A stretch of DNA of 64,000 nucleotides. Origin: Rubripirellula sp963698905 (GTDB lineage Bacteria; Planctomycetota; Planctomycetia; Pirellulales; Pirellulaceae). Under the pieces are notes generated by a model. The model worked only from the letters and a program-made list of their open reading frames with translations. It was not told the DNA's origin and ran no database searches. Below are positions 26,360-36,233 of this stretch, in pieces. Each line of letters starts with the position of its first letter. Within the stretch, counting starts at the first letter, position 1. The DNA is taken from positions 930,001-994,000 of the forward strand of contig CAVOSP010000008.1 in the NCBI GenBank assembly GCA_963698905.1, given 5' to 3'. The position numbers and the translations under genes are program-made.

Positions 26360-27832
26360 TTACTGCGACTCGATCCAACGCAGCAGCGATCGAACCATCA
26401 CTCCGGTGGCGCCCGCATCACGTGCCGGCTTGGGACTGTCAGTAAAAGCTGGACCGGCGATGTCGATATGCACCCAAGGGACATCGCCGACAAAATTCTC
26501 CAGAAATTTGGCTGCCGTAATTGCGCCACCCCAACGGGCTTCGCCGACATTCTTAATATCGGCGACCTTGCTTTTGACTTTCTCGTCGTACAATCCAAAC
26601 ATCGGTAGCTGCCAAACCGGTTCGCCCTCCGCTTCCGCGGCCTGCGCCACCGCATCGCATGTCGGTTGATGATTGGTCATCAAACCAGCTACTTCGTTGC
26701 CCAACGCGACCATGCAGGCGCCGGTCAGAGTTGCCAAGTCGACCATCGCAGAGGGCTGACACTCAATGGCCACGTCCAGCGTATCGGCCAGCACCACGCG
26801 ACCTTCGGCGTCGGTGTTCAAGATCTCGATCGTTTTTCCACTGCGGGTTTCGATCACGTCGCCCAGTTTGTAGCTGGCTCCGCTGACCATATTTTCGACG
26901 AGCCCACAAAAACCGATCACGTTTTTCTTGACACCCAATCTGGCAACCGCAAGCATGACGGCAACCACCGTCGCCGCGCCGGCCATATCGCATTTCATGG
27001 CGGCCATGCCCTCGCTGGTTTTTAACGACAGTCCCCCACTGTCAAAGGTGACTCCCTTGCCAACCAACGCGATCGGCGGTTCCGATCCGCCGCCCTGGTG
27101 TCTCAGAATCACCAACCGCGGTGGTTGGCAAGAGCCAGCTCCCACCGCCAACATCGCGCGGCAACCCTCGGCAAGCAGCTTCTGCTGATCCCAAACTTCG
27201 ACCGCAAGGCCGACCTCGTTGGCCAGCTCGCTGGCCCGGCGGGCGAAACTTTCCGGATAGATCACCGCCGGTGGTTCGTTGACTAATCGCCTGGCGTGAT
27301 TGATCGATTCGCCGATCGCCTGACCGCGATTTAGGTCACTGGCCGAGACACCGCTGAACAGCAGCTGGCCGGGCGGAAAAGATTTCGGATCGGATTGATA
27401 GATCGCTTGTCCTTCGCAGCCGAAGATCGCGCCCGCGACAACGGCGTCGTGACTGGAATCCTCAAAACAATCGGCCAACGCAATGACGACTCGCTGGCGG
27501 CGGCGATCGATCAGCTTTCGAATCGCGGTTGAGGCTGCATCAAAGGCGGCGGATCGAGACGCCCGCTGGTCTCCAACTCCAACGATCAGAATCATTCTCG
27601 GGCCAGACGCCAAAGGGGACGCGATCAGGCTCAGTTCGCCCTGTTCGCCCCGAATCTCTTGCAGCTCGACCAGCCGCGAAATCCAACCCTCAGTCGCCTG
27701 ATCGATTCGCCGCAAGGTTTGCGGCAGACTGCCAGCGGCCGGCAAGCCGACCACCAACACATCGGCCTCAAGTTGATCAGGATCGGTGACGATGTCTAGT
27801 TTCGGCGCGGGCAGAGGTTGACTTTCCAACAT
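26360..27832 (-). CDS. pepA: Leucyl aminopeptidase, M17 family
   Basis: A 490-residue cytosol aminopeptidase. The C-terminal catalytic domain has the metal and catalytic motifs VGKGVTFDSGGLSLK, MKCDMAGAATV and the family signature NTDAEGRVVL. The N-terminal macrodomain-like part covers residues 1-170. It removes N-terminal residues from peptides with two metal ions. It is convergent with cpaE across a 97-base gap and stands alone. Confidence 0.95.
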   Translation of the reverse strand: MLESQPLPAPKLDIVTDPDQLEADVLVVGLPAAGSLPQTLRRIDQATEGWISRLVELQEIRGEQGELSLIASPLASGPRMILIVGVGDQRASRSAAFDAASTAIRKLIDRRRQRVVIALADCFEDSSHDAVVAGAIFGCEGQAIYQSDPKSFPPGQLLFSGVSASDLNRGQAIGESINHARRLVNEPPAVIYPESFARRASELANEVGLAVEVWDQQKLLAEGCRAMLAVGAGSCQPPRLVILRHQGGGSEPPIALVGKGVTFDSGGLSLKTSEGMAAMKCDMAGAATVVAVMLAVARLGVKKNVIGFCGLVENMVSGASYKLGDVIETRSGKTIEILNTDAEGRVVLADTLDVAIECQPSAMVDLATLTGACMVALGNEVAGLMTNHQPTCDAVAQAAEAEGEPVWQLPMFGLYDEKVKSKVADIKNVGEARWGGAITAAKFLENFVGDVPWVHIDIAGPAFTDSPKPARDAGATGVMVRSLLRWIESQ

Positions 27833-28015
27833 GAGCTTTCCTTGGTGGGCTAGGCCAAGACTCCCGCAGGGCAGCGGGATCGGACCTGCTGACTTCGCAG
27901 GCGGCCAGTTTTGTTTTCCGCTTTCGTTGCGAACACGCTTTGAACCGTTAGTCTAGCGCTAGAAGTACGGTTATCCTAGCCGGCAGTAGTCGTTCGCAAC
28001 CCAATTAATTTGCCC

Positions 28016-29836
28016 ATGAAGCATCGCAGTACCCGAGAAGTCGTCGAAGACCTTCGCAGCGCAGGCCGATTGATCCAGGTTGACACGGAGGTCGATCCCA
28101 ACTTGGAAATGGCCGAGATCCAGCGTCGCGTGTATGCATCGGGTGGGCCAGCGATTCTGTTTAACAATGTTCGCGGCTGTCGATTTCCTGCCGCATCGAA
28201 TCTGTTCGGATCACTGGAACAGGCTCGTTATCTGTTTCGAGACACCTTGGATTCGGTACGCCGACTGATCGAGGTCAAAATCGATCCATCGGCGCTGCCT
28301 AGGCGACCGCTTCGTTACGCTGGCGTGCCGCTGACCGCGCTGCGAATGCTGCCGCGATTTATCCGCCATGGTCCGGTCCAAACCAACTCGGCAGGCCTGT
28401 CCGAGTTACCCATGATCAAATGCTGGCCCGACGACGGCGGCGCCTTCGTGACACTGCCACAAGTACTTAGCGAAGATCCCAGCGATCCGGGCAACTTGAT
28501 GCGAATCAACTTGGGGATGTATCGCATCCAGCTGTCCGGAAATGAATATGATCCGAATGGCGAAGTTGGTTTGCACTACCAGATTCACCGCGGCATCGGG
28601 GTCCACCATCGCGCCGCGCTCGATCGATCAATACCCTTGCGGGTGGCGATCACGGTTGGCGGATCTCCCGCGATGTCACTGTCGGCGGTGATGCCGTTGC
28701 CGGAAGGTTTGCCGGAACTCACCTTCGCCGGCGCTCTTTCAGGCCGACGGATTCGAATGATTCGCGGCGATCACGCGCCGCTGTACGCCGACGCCGATTT
28801 TGCAATCGTGGGCACCATTGATCCCAGTCGCAGCAAACCGGAAGGACCGTTTGGCGATCATCTTGGCTATTACAGTTTGCAACATCCGTTTCCAGTCATG
28901 AAGGTCCAGTATGTTTGGCATCGGAACGATGCAATCTGGCCGTTCACGGTTGTCGGCAGACCGCCTCAGGAAGACACCACATTCGGGCAATTGATTCACG
29001 AGCTGACCGATCCCATCATCCCCACCGTCATCCCGGGTGTGAAGGCAGTGCATGCCGTCGATGCCGCCGGAGTCCATCCGCTGCTGTTGGCGATCGGCAG
29101 CGAGCGATACATGCCCTATTTGGATCGTACCGAGCCGCAAGAACTGTTGACTCAAGCCAACGCGATTCTTGGCAATGGTCAATTATCGCTTGCCAAGTAT
29201 CTGTGGATCACCGATAACCCCCGCCAATCACTTGACATCCAAAACATTGGATCGTTCTTAACTCACATGTTGACCCGCGTCGATTGGCGACGCGATCTCC
29301 ATTTTCAAACGCGAACAACGATCGATACGCTCGACTACAGCGGCCAGGGATTGAATCAAGGATCAAAATTGGTAATCGCGGCGACCGGACCCATGGTTCG
29401 CGAACTGCCAACCCAAATTCCCGCCGATCTGTCGTTGCCTGACGGTTTCAAATTGCCGCGTTTGGTGATGCCTGGCGTGCTGGCAATCCAGTCGCCCAAG
29501 TTCGATCCGACCAGCCTGACGCGGTTCATCAATTTCCTGCCGACCAACTCACCGCTGAATCAGTTTCCTTTGGTAACCTTGGTGGACGATAGCGAATTCG
29601 CATCCCAGTCGTTGCGGAACTGGGTTTGGGTCACGTTCACACGCAGCAATCCGGCGACAGACATCGATGGCATCGATGCAAGTAGCATAGATAAACATTG
29701 GGGATGCCGAGGTGCGCTGGTGATCGACGCCAGAATCAAGCCGCATCACGCACCGCCCCTAATCGAAGATCGCCAAACCATGTCCAAGGTCGATGCCTTG
29801 GCAGCGCGAGGCGGCGAGTTGAGTAAGTTCCTTTAA
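28016..29836 (+). CDS. UbiD-family decarboxylase (prenyl-FMN dependent)
   Basis: A 606-residue enzyme (start ATG 28016; a TTG two codons earlier is possible). The UbiD signature is clear: PEGPFGDHLGYYS with the catalytic acid-rich EGPFGDH, plus RIMLNLE-like RINLGMYRIQ and ATGLP-like AITVGGSPA earlier. UbiD enzymes use prenylated FMN to (de)carboxylate aromatic or unsaturated acids, as in quinone synthesis. The length, longer than E. coli UbiD, resembles the decarboxylases of the futalosine menaquinone route. The SDR gene follows within 20 bases. Confidence 0.9.
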   Translation: MKHRSTREVVEDLRSAGRLIQVDTEVDPNLEMAEIQRRVYASGGPAILFNNVRGCRFPAASNLFGSLEQARYLFRDTLDSVRRLIEVKIDPSALPRRPLRYAGVPLTALRMLPRFIRHGPVQTNSAGLSELPMIKCWPDDGGAFVTLPQVLSEDPSDPGNLMRINLGMYRIQLSGNEYDPNGEVGLHYQIHRGIGVHHRAALDRSIPLRVAITVGGSPAMSLSAVMPLPEGLPELTFAGALSGRRIRMIRGDHAPLYADADFAIVGTIDPSRSKPEGPFGDHLGYYSLQHPFPVMKVQYVWHRNDAIWPFTVVGRPPQEDTTFGQLIHELTDPIIPTVIPGVKAVHAVDAAGVHPLLLAIGSERYMPYLDRTEPQELLTQANAILGNGQLSLAKYLWITDNPRQSLDIQNIGSFLTHMLTRVDWRRDLHFQTRTTIDTLDYSGQGLNQGSKLVIAATGPMVRELPTQIPADLSLPDGFKLPRLVMPGVLAIQSPKFDPTSLTRFINFLPTNSPLNQFPLVTLVDDSEFASQSLRNWVWVTFTRSNPATDIDGIDASSIDKHWGCRGALVIDARIKPHHAPPLIEDRQTMSKVDALAARGGELSKFL

Positions 29837-29853
29837 CGATCAATCAATTGCAC

Positions 29854-30660
29854 ATGACCACTGTACAGCAAGTATTTCAAACCGAATCGCCCGTCGCCCT
29901 GGTGACCGGCAGCGGAGCCCCGCGGGTCGGCCGAGCGATTGCGGAGCGTTTAGCGCGACTTGGTTGTCGGATCGCCTTGCACGCGAACCAAAGTCAACAA
30001 CAAGCCCAACAAGCTGCCGCCTCGATACGGGAACAATTCAATGTCGAAACGCTTGTGGTTATCGGATCCCTGCTGGATCAATCAGTTCCCGATCGATTGG
30101 TCGAGCAGACGTTTGATCAGTTTGGGCGCATCGACATCTTGGTCAACAGCGCCGCGATTTGGCATCCCACGCCGCTCGAGAAAGTGACGGCGGACGAGAT
30201 TCGGAAATATTTTGAGATCAACACCATCGCCTCATTTTTGGCCGCTCGCGCTGCCGGCGCGATGATGGCCAATCAATCGACCGGCGGATCGATCATCAAC
30301 ATTGGTGATTGGGCAACCGTACGGCCGTACCAGGATCACGCCGCTTACTTTCCCAGCAAAGGAGCAATCGAAGTGATGACTCGATCTCTGGCTGTTGAAT
30401 TGGCGCAGCGAAACAAGAGCGTCCGCGTCAACTGCATTCAACCAGGACCTGTGATGTTGGCCGACGATGTCTCGGCCGAACACGCCGATCGAATCGCCCG
30501 CAGCACCTTGGTCGGCCGCGTTGGCACAGCCGAGCATGTCGCTCACGCTGTCCAGTTCTTGTGTGAAAATGATTTTGTCACCGGCATCTGCCTGCTGGTC
30601 GACGGTGGCCGAACCATCTACGCGCCCGATGGAATGCAAACTGGAAGCAATTCGACTTGA
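29854..30660 (+). CDS. Short-chain dehydrogenase/reductase
   Basis: A 268-residue SDR. The cofactor motif is VTGSGAPRVGRAIAERLA near residue 18, followed by NSAAIWHP, the catalytic serine region (SIINIGDWA, where Ser is not obvious) and the catalytic pair in YFPSKG (Y...K). VNCIQPGPV matches the family. The motif GSGAPRVG resembles pteridine reductase-like SDRs. It starts 17 bases after the UbiD stop (ATG 29854 preferred over TTG 29848), so the two are co-transcribed. Substrate unknown. Confidence 0.85.
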   Translation: MTTVQQVFQTESPVALVTGSGAPRVGRAIAERLARLGCRIALHANQSQQQAQQAAASIREQFNVETLVVIGSLLDQSVPDRLVEQTFDQFGRIDILVNSAAIWHPTPLEKVTADEIRKYFEINTIASFLAARAAGAMMANQSTGGSIINIGDWATVRPYQDHAAYFPSKGAIEVMTRSLAVELAQRNKSVRVNCIQPGPVMLADDVSAEHADRIARSTLVGRVGTAEHVAHAVQFLCENDFVTGICLLVDGGRTIYAPDGMQTGSNST

Positions 30661-30739
30661 CAGCTCGAGTGGACGGCAACGTCAGCGAACGCAAAGCGCA
30701 AAGCACAGATTCGCAAGCCGATGGCGTCTGACCTTGCCT

Positions 30740-31933
30740 TCAAACACCGCGAATCGGGAGGTAAATTCCCGTTGCCAGTTCTTCATAGACGCCTTCGGCC
30801 GTAGTAGCCGTCGTCGCGACATACCCCAGACCAGGTCGGCAGCCAATTGCAATGCGGCCGATATCTTGATAGCCCAGTGCGTCGGCACCACCGATGGTTG
30901 CCATCTTGAGCACATCGACGGGCGCGATATCGATGCGCTGATTCAACAGATACTGTACTTCGCTCCACAGATTCAAGTCGGGATTACTGGCGCGAGAATC
31001 GGTCCCCAACGCCATACGCACTCCAGCAGCCAACATTCGGTCGACGGGGTGACGATCGTGTCGAAAGAAATGGTGGGTGCGGGGACAGTAGACGACCGTT
31101 AGATTTTGGTGCTTGCTGAGCCGCGCGATTTCGTCATCGCTAAGATAATTGCCATGCACCAACAGTGCTCGAGGTGCCTGTGCGAGCAGATCGATCAACG
31201 TTAGCAATGGCTGGTCGCCCCAAGGAAAGATCCCATCGCGCCACACAGCCAGCTGGCGTAGCGATTCGGCAAACGGGCCTTGACCCAGCTCCAGCAACTC
31301 ACGTTCAGCGGGTGACTCGGCGACGTGCATTGCCAACGGCCGATCAAACCGGCGCGCATAATCGAGACAGCGACTGACGGTGGCTAGCGTCGTTGAGTAG
31401 GGCGCATGTGGACTAAAGCCCGCCGTGGGGTACGTCTGGCTGTAGGTCACCGCAGCCTCCAGCCGCTCGGCCGCCCGAGCCGGGTCGAGCCCAAGCACCT
31501 CGGCAAACGAAATGATTTCCAGCCCTGGGAAACCGTCAGTACAATCGCTCGGAGGCGTCGCGATATCGCCGACCAAGCGCGCACCCGATTCAAACACTTC
31601 CCTAGTGCCAGCTTCGATCGCCAACCTTTGTGACTCCGGCGACCTGGTCTGACGAGCCAAAATCAGCTTGCCAATCCAATCATGCAGCGCGATGCCGGCC
31701 CCGCCGATCGGCTCGGGGAGGTCGGAGAATTCCAAGTGGGTGTGAGCGTTGACCAACCGCGGCAGAAGCACGGCGTCACCCAGATCCTCGGCCCCGGCAG
31801 GAACCGCTGCGCTGCCGACTTCCAGCACTCGATCCCCCTCGATCCGCACCCAGCCACCTTGGATTGGAGGACTGGAAATGGGAAAAATCCAGCGAGCGGT
31901 GAGGGTGCGGGTAGGGCGATTCACTGAGAGCAT
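30740..31933 (-). CDS. Amidohydrolase, MTA/SAH or aminofutalosine deaminase-like
   Basis: A 397-residue metal-dependent deaminase. The motifs are NAHTHLEFSDLP (HxH), FSPHAPYST, the His in AMHVAESPAE, LLVHGNYL and LGTDSRASNPDL, all in the order of the ATZ/TRZ family. Members deaminate S-adenosylhomocysteine, 5'-methylthioadenosine or aminodeoxyfutalosine. The HTHLEFS pattern recalls the last of these, which would fit a futalosine menaquinone route with the nearby UbiD gene, but this is inference. ATG 31933 is chosen; upstream in-frame starts would overlap the divergent glycosylase gene. Confidence 0.82.
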   Translation of the reverse strand: MLSVNRPTRTLTARWIFPISSPPIQGGWVRIEGDRVLEVGSAAVPAGAEDLGDAVLLPRLVNAHTHLEFSDLPEPIGGAGIALHDWIGKLILARQTRSPESQRLAIEAGTREVFESGARLVGDIATPPSDCTDGFPGLEIISFAEVLGLDPARAAERLEAAVTYSQTYPTAGFSPHAPYSTTLATVSRCLDYARRFDRPLAMHVAESPAERELLELGQGPFAESLRQLAVWRDGIFPWGDQPLLTLIDLLAQAPRALLVHGNYLSDDEIARLSKHQNLTVVYCPRTHHFFRHDRHPVDRMLAAGVRMALGTDSRASNPDLNLWSEVQYLLNQRIDIAPVDVLKMATIGGADALGYQDIGRIAIGCRPGLGYVATTATTAEGVYEELATGIYLPIRGV

Positions 31934-31952
31934 CCCAGCTGTTTGTTGACGT

Positions 31953-32585
31953 TTGCTGACACATGCCGAGCGAAACTTGAAAAGACCAACCATTCGAGAC
32001 CGGCTTTCCCGATCATTTTACGATCGTCCCACAACCATCGTCGCTCGCGAGCTATTGGGGAAGGCCCTGCTGCGGCGAGTCAACGGCCAGTGGATCGGAG
32101 GAATGATCGTGGAGACGGAGGCTTACCTGGCCGAAAACGATCCGGCGTGTCATGCCATCCGCGGCCGCACGCCCAGCAATTCGTCAATGTTTGGGCCGCC
32201 TGGCACGCTGTATGTCTATCCGATCCACGCCAAGTACTGCATGAACGCCGTGACAGAGGCAAAGGGAACCGGCAGTGCGGCTCTGATCCGCGCGATCGAG
32301 CCGATCTGGGGTATCGACGCCATGCGCTCGGTTCGCCCCTACGATGACCTGCGGCGGCTGACCCGCGGCCCCGCCATGTTGTGCGAAGCGTTACAGATCG
32401 ACCGCCGCTGCGATGGTCTCTATTTGACAAGTGATCGGGATATTTTCATTGCTAATACCGCTTGGAACAACGAATTTCAAATCGTGGCAACACCCAGAAT
32501 CGGGATCAGCCGAGCGACCGAGCCGCTGTTGCGATTCGTGGTCGCCGGAAATCGTTTCGTCAGCGGCAAGATCCACCGAAGCTGA
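31953..32585 (+). CDS. DNA-3-methyladenine glycosylase (AAG/MPG type)
   Basis: A protein of up to 210 residues matching the alkyladenine glycosylase family: FYDRPTTIVARELLGKALLR, the catalytic glutamate in MIVETEAYLAENDPACHA, GTLYVYPIHAKYCMN and RRLTRGPAMLCEAL. It excises alkylated purines. TTG 31953 is the outermost start; TTG 31977 gives a more typical N-terminus (KRPTIRDRLSRSF) and leaves room for the divergent promoter. Single gene. Confidence 0.9.
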   Translation: MLTHAERNLKRPTIRDRLSRSFYDRPTTIVARELLGKALLRRVNGQWIGGMIVETEAYLAENDPACHAIRGRTPSNSSMFGPPGTLYVYPIHAKYCMNAVTEAKGTGSAALIRAIEPIWGIDAMRSVRPYDDLRRLTRGPAMLCEALQIDRRCDGLYLTSDRDIFIANTAWNNEFQIVATPRIGISRATEPLLRFVVAGNRFVSGKIHRS

Positions 32586-32653
32586 AGGTCGACCTGGACA
32601 CAGGCGAGCCGCGCAGCGTGCGATCGGGGCCATTCTGTTTCCTTTTGCGCAGC

Positions 32654-35600
32654 TTACTTGCGTCCGGCGGCGCGGCGAAAAGCATCGAACGCGTCGCGGT
32701 AGGCCGCCGGCGGGGGTTTGCGATTTCCGGAGTCGCGGATCGATCGCAACGAATCCGCCGATTCTCGAATGTTGCTGGTTGAATCGCCAGCTTTGGGTCT
32801 CATCCCCAGACTCTTGAGCGCTTCGGTAATCTCGCGGCTAGCCTTGGGATCGGGATTGTTCTCAGCGATCTGACGAACTTTCTGCCAACGATCGGCGAAT
32901 CGATTCAAGTCGTCTTCGGTCCAGTTCAATTTATCCAACAACTCGCGATCAGGTTTGTCTCTGGTTTGTTGCAGGTAATCCAAGACCATGTCGGTCGCCT
33001 GCTTGGCGAATTCCGCATCCGCCTCTGCCGACGGCGCGCCCGCATCACCACCTTGGCTTTCGCCTTCCCCACCGATTCCAGCGGTGCTGTCCGATTCGGA
33101 TGAGGAGGGCTCGCCCGAGTTGGATTGGGTATCGGAATTTGGATCAGGCGGGCCTTGGCCGGCAGGATTGCTCGCCGCAGCGTCGGACGATCGATCAGAT
33201 GGATTGGATTGCTGACCGTCAGCGCCTTGCTCCGCTTTGGATTGGCCGGCCGTTTCGGTTGCCTGCAGAAGTTTCGGTCTGCTGGCCTTGATCCCCCTTC
33301 GATTTGCCGGGCTCGCTGTTGGCCTCTGAACCATCGGTTGACGACGCGCCTTGTGGGCCAGTTGCCGTGTCGCCTTGCTGATCGCCAGGTTGCTCGGACT
33401 GATCGCCGGCTTGCTCGGACTGATCGCCGGCTTGCTGTTGGCCGCCAGCCCCCTGCTGACCCTGGTCCTCACGACCACTTTCGCCGGCTGACTCGGACGC
33501 ATCCGATGTGTCGGGCGCCGCGGGTTGATCGACAGCCTCGGGCGACTGCGAACCCTGATCCCGTGAACCCTGATCCCGTGAACCCTGATCTGAGTTCCGC
33601 TGGCCGGGAGTCTCGCTGGCTTGAGGTTTTGTTTTGCGCTGTTCCTCCAGGTGTTGGCGAATTTTTTCGAACGCCTCTCCGTCATGTTGTGGGGCTTCAC
33701 TGGCTTCCTGGGCTTGGCCTGGTTCTCCGCTTCGCTGCTGGTCCTTGTTCTGACCGGCTTCTCCTTCTCCCGGGCTGTTGAGGTCCCCATTGGAACCAGG
33801 CGGGCGATTGTCGGACGGGCCTCCGGAGGATTCGCTGGACTGGCTCTGGTCAAGTGGCTGATTCGGGTCACCGCCAGGTTTGCCCTCAGCACTGGTTCCC
33901 GATTCCGAATTATCCGGCTGCTGCGGCGCGGCTTGCTGCGCGGGATCACTGGGCTGGTCAGCTTGTCGGTTGTCAGCTCGTTGCGGGCCTGATTGATTTG
34001 GATCGGTCGCAGCATCCGAACCGGCGTTGGATCCAGCGTCGGAAGTTGGATCACTTTCTGATGGTTCGCTTTGGCCACCCGAATCCTCCGCTGCGGATTC
34101 GCCTGGTTGAGCTTGCTGTTTTCCGGAACCTGAGGTCCCGGCCGACGAGCCATCCTCTGCCGGCGACTCGGATGACTGTGGCTGGCCTTCGCCCCCCGAA
34201 CCACCTCCGTCTGCTTGCTGTTTCTGTCCTTCGGCATTGTCGGAACCGGAATTCTGTTCACCTTGGTCGCTCGCCGGACGTTCGTCCGCCGCCGAAACGC
34301 CATCGGCCTCTGGATCATCCTGACGTGGTGGCGGTTGGCTGGCAACGATCTTGAACTCGATCGCGTCGGTGCGGGTCGTGTTTGGCTTTACGCTGGGATC
34401 ATGATCGAGGACACGATTGTCTGTCGCCACGGCAATCACGTTGACAGTGTCACCGACTCGGAATCCGTGCTCACTCGGGCGCAAGCGATACTCGACGATC
34501 CGGTTACCCTTGGCGCCGATATCGTCGCTCCACAACACAGGTTGCATCAGATCGATGCCAGAACGAATCTCGAGCGAGATCTGCCGCAATCCAAAATCAG
34601 GATCCGAGGCATGAATTTCGATCACTTGCTGTGAATCGATCGGCAGTTCCTTGGGGGATTTGGTCGGCAATGTGATTGCCAACTCCGGGGGCAGATCGGT
34701 AGCCACCCGAATCGGATAAACGATCGGTTCTGGGTTTCGCTGCTCGGTCGCGTCCCAAACACTGATTCGATAGCTTTCCAATTCCACCGCCGCGGATCGA
34801 CCGCGGGCACCGCGCAGTGGAAAGGAGACCGTGAGTGCTGTGCCGTTATCGGCGATCGCCATTTCAGGATCACCGGCCGTCGCTTGTACCGAATCGCCCA
34901 GGACGCGCGGATTGAATTCAATTCGGGCTTTGACGACCGGCCGATTGGTTGCCGCCGAAATCGTAACCTGGGTTCCTTCGATGGCGTTGATGGCACCGCC
35001 ACTGATCGTCCAGGGAGCTTGTCCGGTGTATTTCGGCGGGTCGTAATGAACCGACTCGATCGCGACCACAGGAACGTCCTGGACGTTCAATTCGAAAGGA
35101 CCAGCGCTGTCGTCGCCCGCTTCAATCGTATAAGGAATCGCGCCGGCATCCGAATAGGCAAGCGGCAGCTGAGCATGGTAGCGACGTGTCTGATTGTCAA
35201 ATTCGAGCACAACCTGTCCAGTGCTATCCGAACGCCGCCAGCGAACCAACGCCGGTTCGTCATCCCGCAGACCATCGATCTTTGCCGAAACAGCGACGGT
35301 TCGTCCCGCGACCGCGATGCTGTCGCCCGGCTGAACCTCGGTGATCGAAACTCGCATCGCGGGATCAATGGCGGCAAAAGGAGCGGCCAATCTCGCAGCG
35401 GATTGAAAGGAGTTTTTCGGTGAAACGACGGCATAGGCCATCAACAACGCCAGTGCCACGGCGGTCCCAATCCACCATCGAAAGCTGCCTGCTGCTTCGC
35501 TGGGAAGCTCGTCGTGAGTGCGAAGATAGCCGGCGGAAGCAGCGCCGATCGATCGGACAACGCGGTGCCGCAGCGTCGATCCGACGCGATCACCGCGTAG

Positions 35601-35987
35601 CGACACGTAGCTGGTTAGCGACTGGCGCAGCTCGGGAAAGTCTCGTTCTAACGAGCGGGCCGCATATTCAGGTCGAATCGTACGGCCTAACAAGGGCAGC
35701 ACGCGCGTGGCCAAGTACCGCAGACCGACCAATGCCAACGTGACGAAAATGACCCATCGGAAGAGCGGACCAGGCGAATAGATCCACTGATCAACCACGA
35801 CCCACGCCAGCAGGATTGCAATCGACGCGATCACCAACTTCAATGCCGAACGGGTCAACTCCGCCCACCACAAGGCTTTGCAGGCCTGAACGATTCGCTG
35901 TTCAATCAAGCGATCAATATCCGAGGAGACAGCCGGGGCTGCACCTGGCTCGGACGACTGAGTGGGAGGAGGTATCGTGGTCGACAT
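32654..35987 (-). CDS. Giant low-complexity membrane protein, DUF4175-like, frame broken once
   Basis: About 1110 residues with one extra base near 33250-33285. From ATG 35987: residues 1-40 polar, two or three membrane segments (about 45-85 and 160-185), then a periplasmic part with beta-rich domains (VAIESVHYDPPKYTGQAPW and similar). Residues about 540-900 are almost only Q, S, G, E, D, N and P with short repeats. The second frame ends in a charged helical domain (TDMVLDYLQQTRDKPDRELLDKLNWTEDDLNRF and on to AAGRK). It resembles large DUF4175-type planctomycete proteins of unknown role, perhaps in the cell envelope. Confidence 0.75.
33380..33441. repeat. 21-bp tandem repeat in the low-complexity protein gene
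   Basis: Nearly three copies of a unit with the core GATCGCCGGCTTGCTCGGAC (first with one change). It encodes AGDQSEQ-type repeats on the minus strand. Confidence 0.85.
33551..33590. repeat. 15-bp tandem repeat in the low-complexity protein gene
   Basis: AACCCTGATCCCGTG occurs twice and then partially a third time, encoding SRDQG-type repeats on the minus strand. Confidence 0.85.
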
Positions 35988-36233
35988 GACGAATCGGTGT
36001 CGGATCAGTGGCGGACAGGAGGCTGACAACTAACGACTGCTCTATAGTATAGACGCGTCGGCCAGCTGTGAACTTGGAATGTCCGACCAAGTGCCTAGGA
36101 TAGAATGTCGCTGAGCGTCGAAATTCCCCGTCAGCTAACTCCCCAGGCTCGCGTAGCGTAGTAAGATGAGCCCTCTGGTCACCTTAAACACGCACAGCAA
36201 ATTTATCCTCTTTATCCAAATAGCCGTCAGCTT

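Noticed and set aside
27953..27962. Palindrome CTAGCGCTAG before the UbiD gene as an operator
   Set aside because: Ten bases only and a single copy; not enough to call a binding site.
33551..33590. Short direct repeats as a CRISPR array
   Set aside because: The repeats are contiguous without spacers and lie within a coding region.
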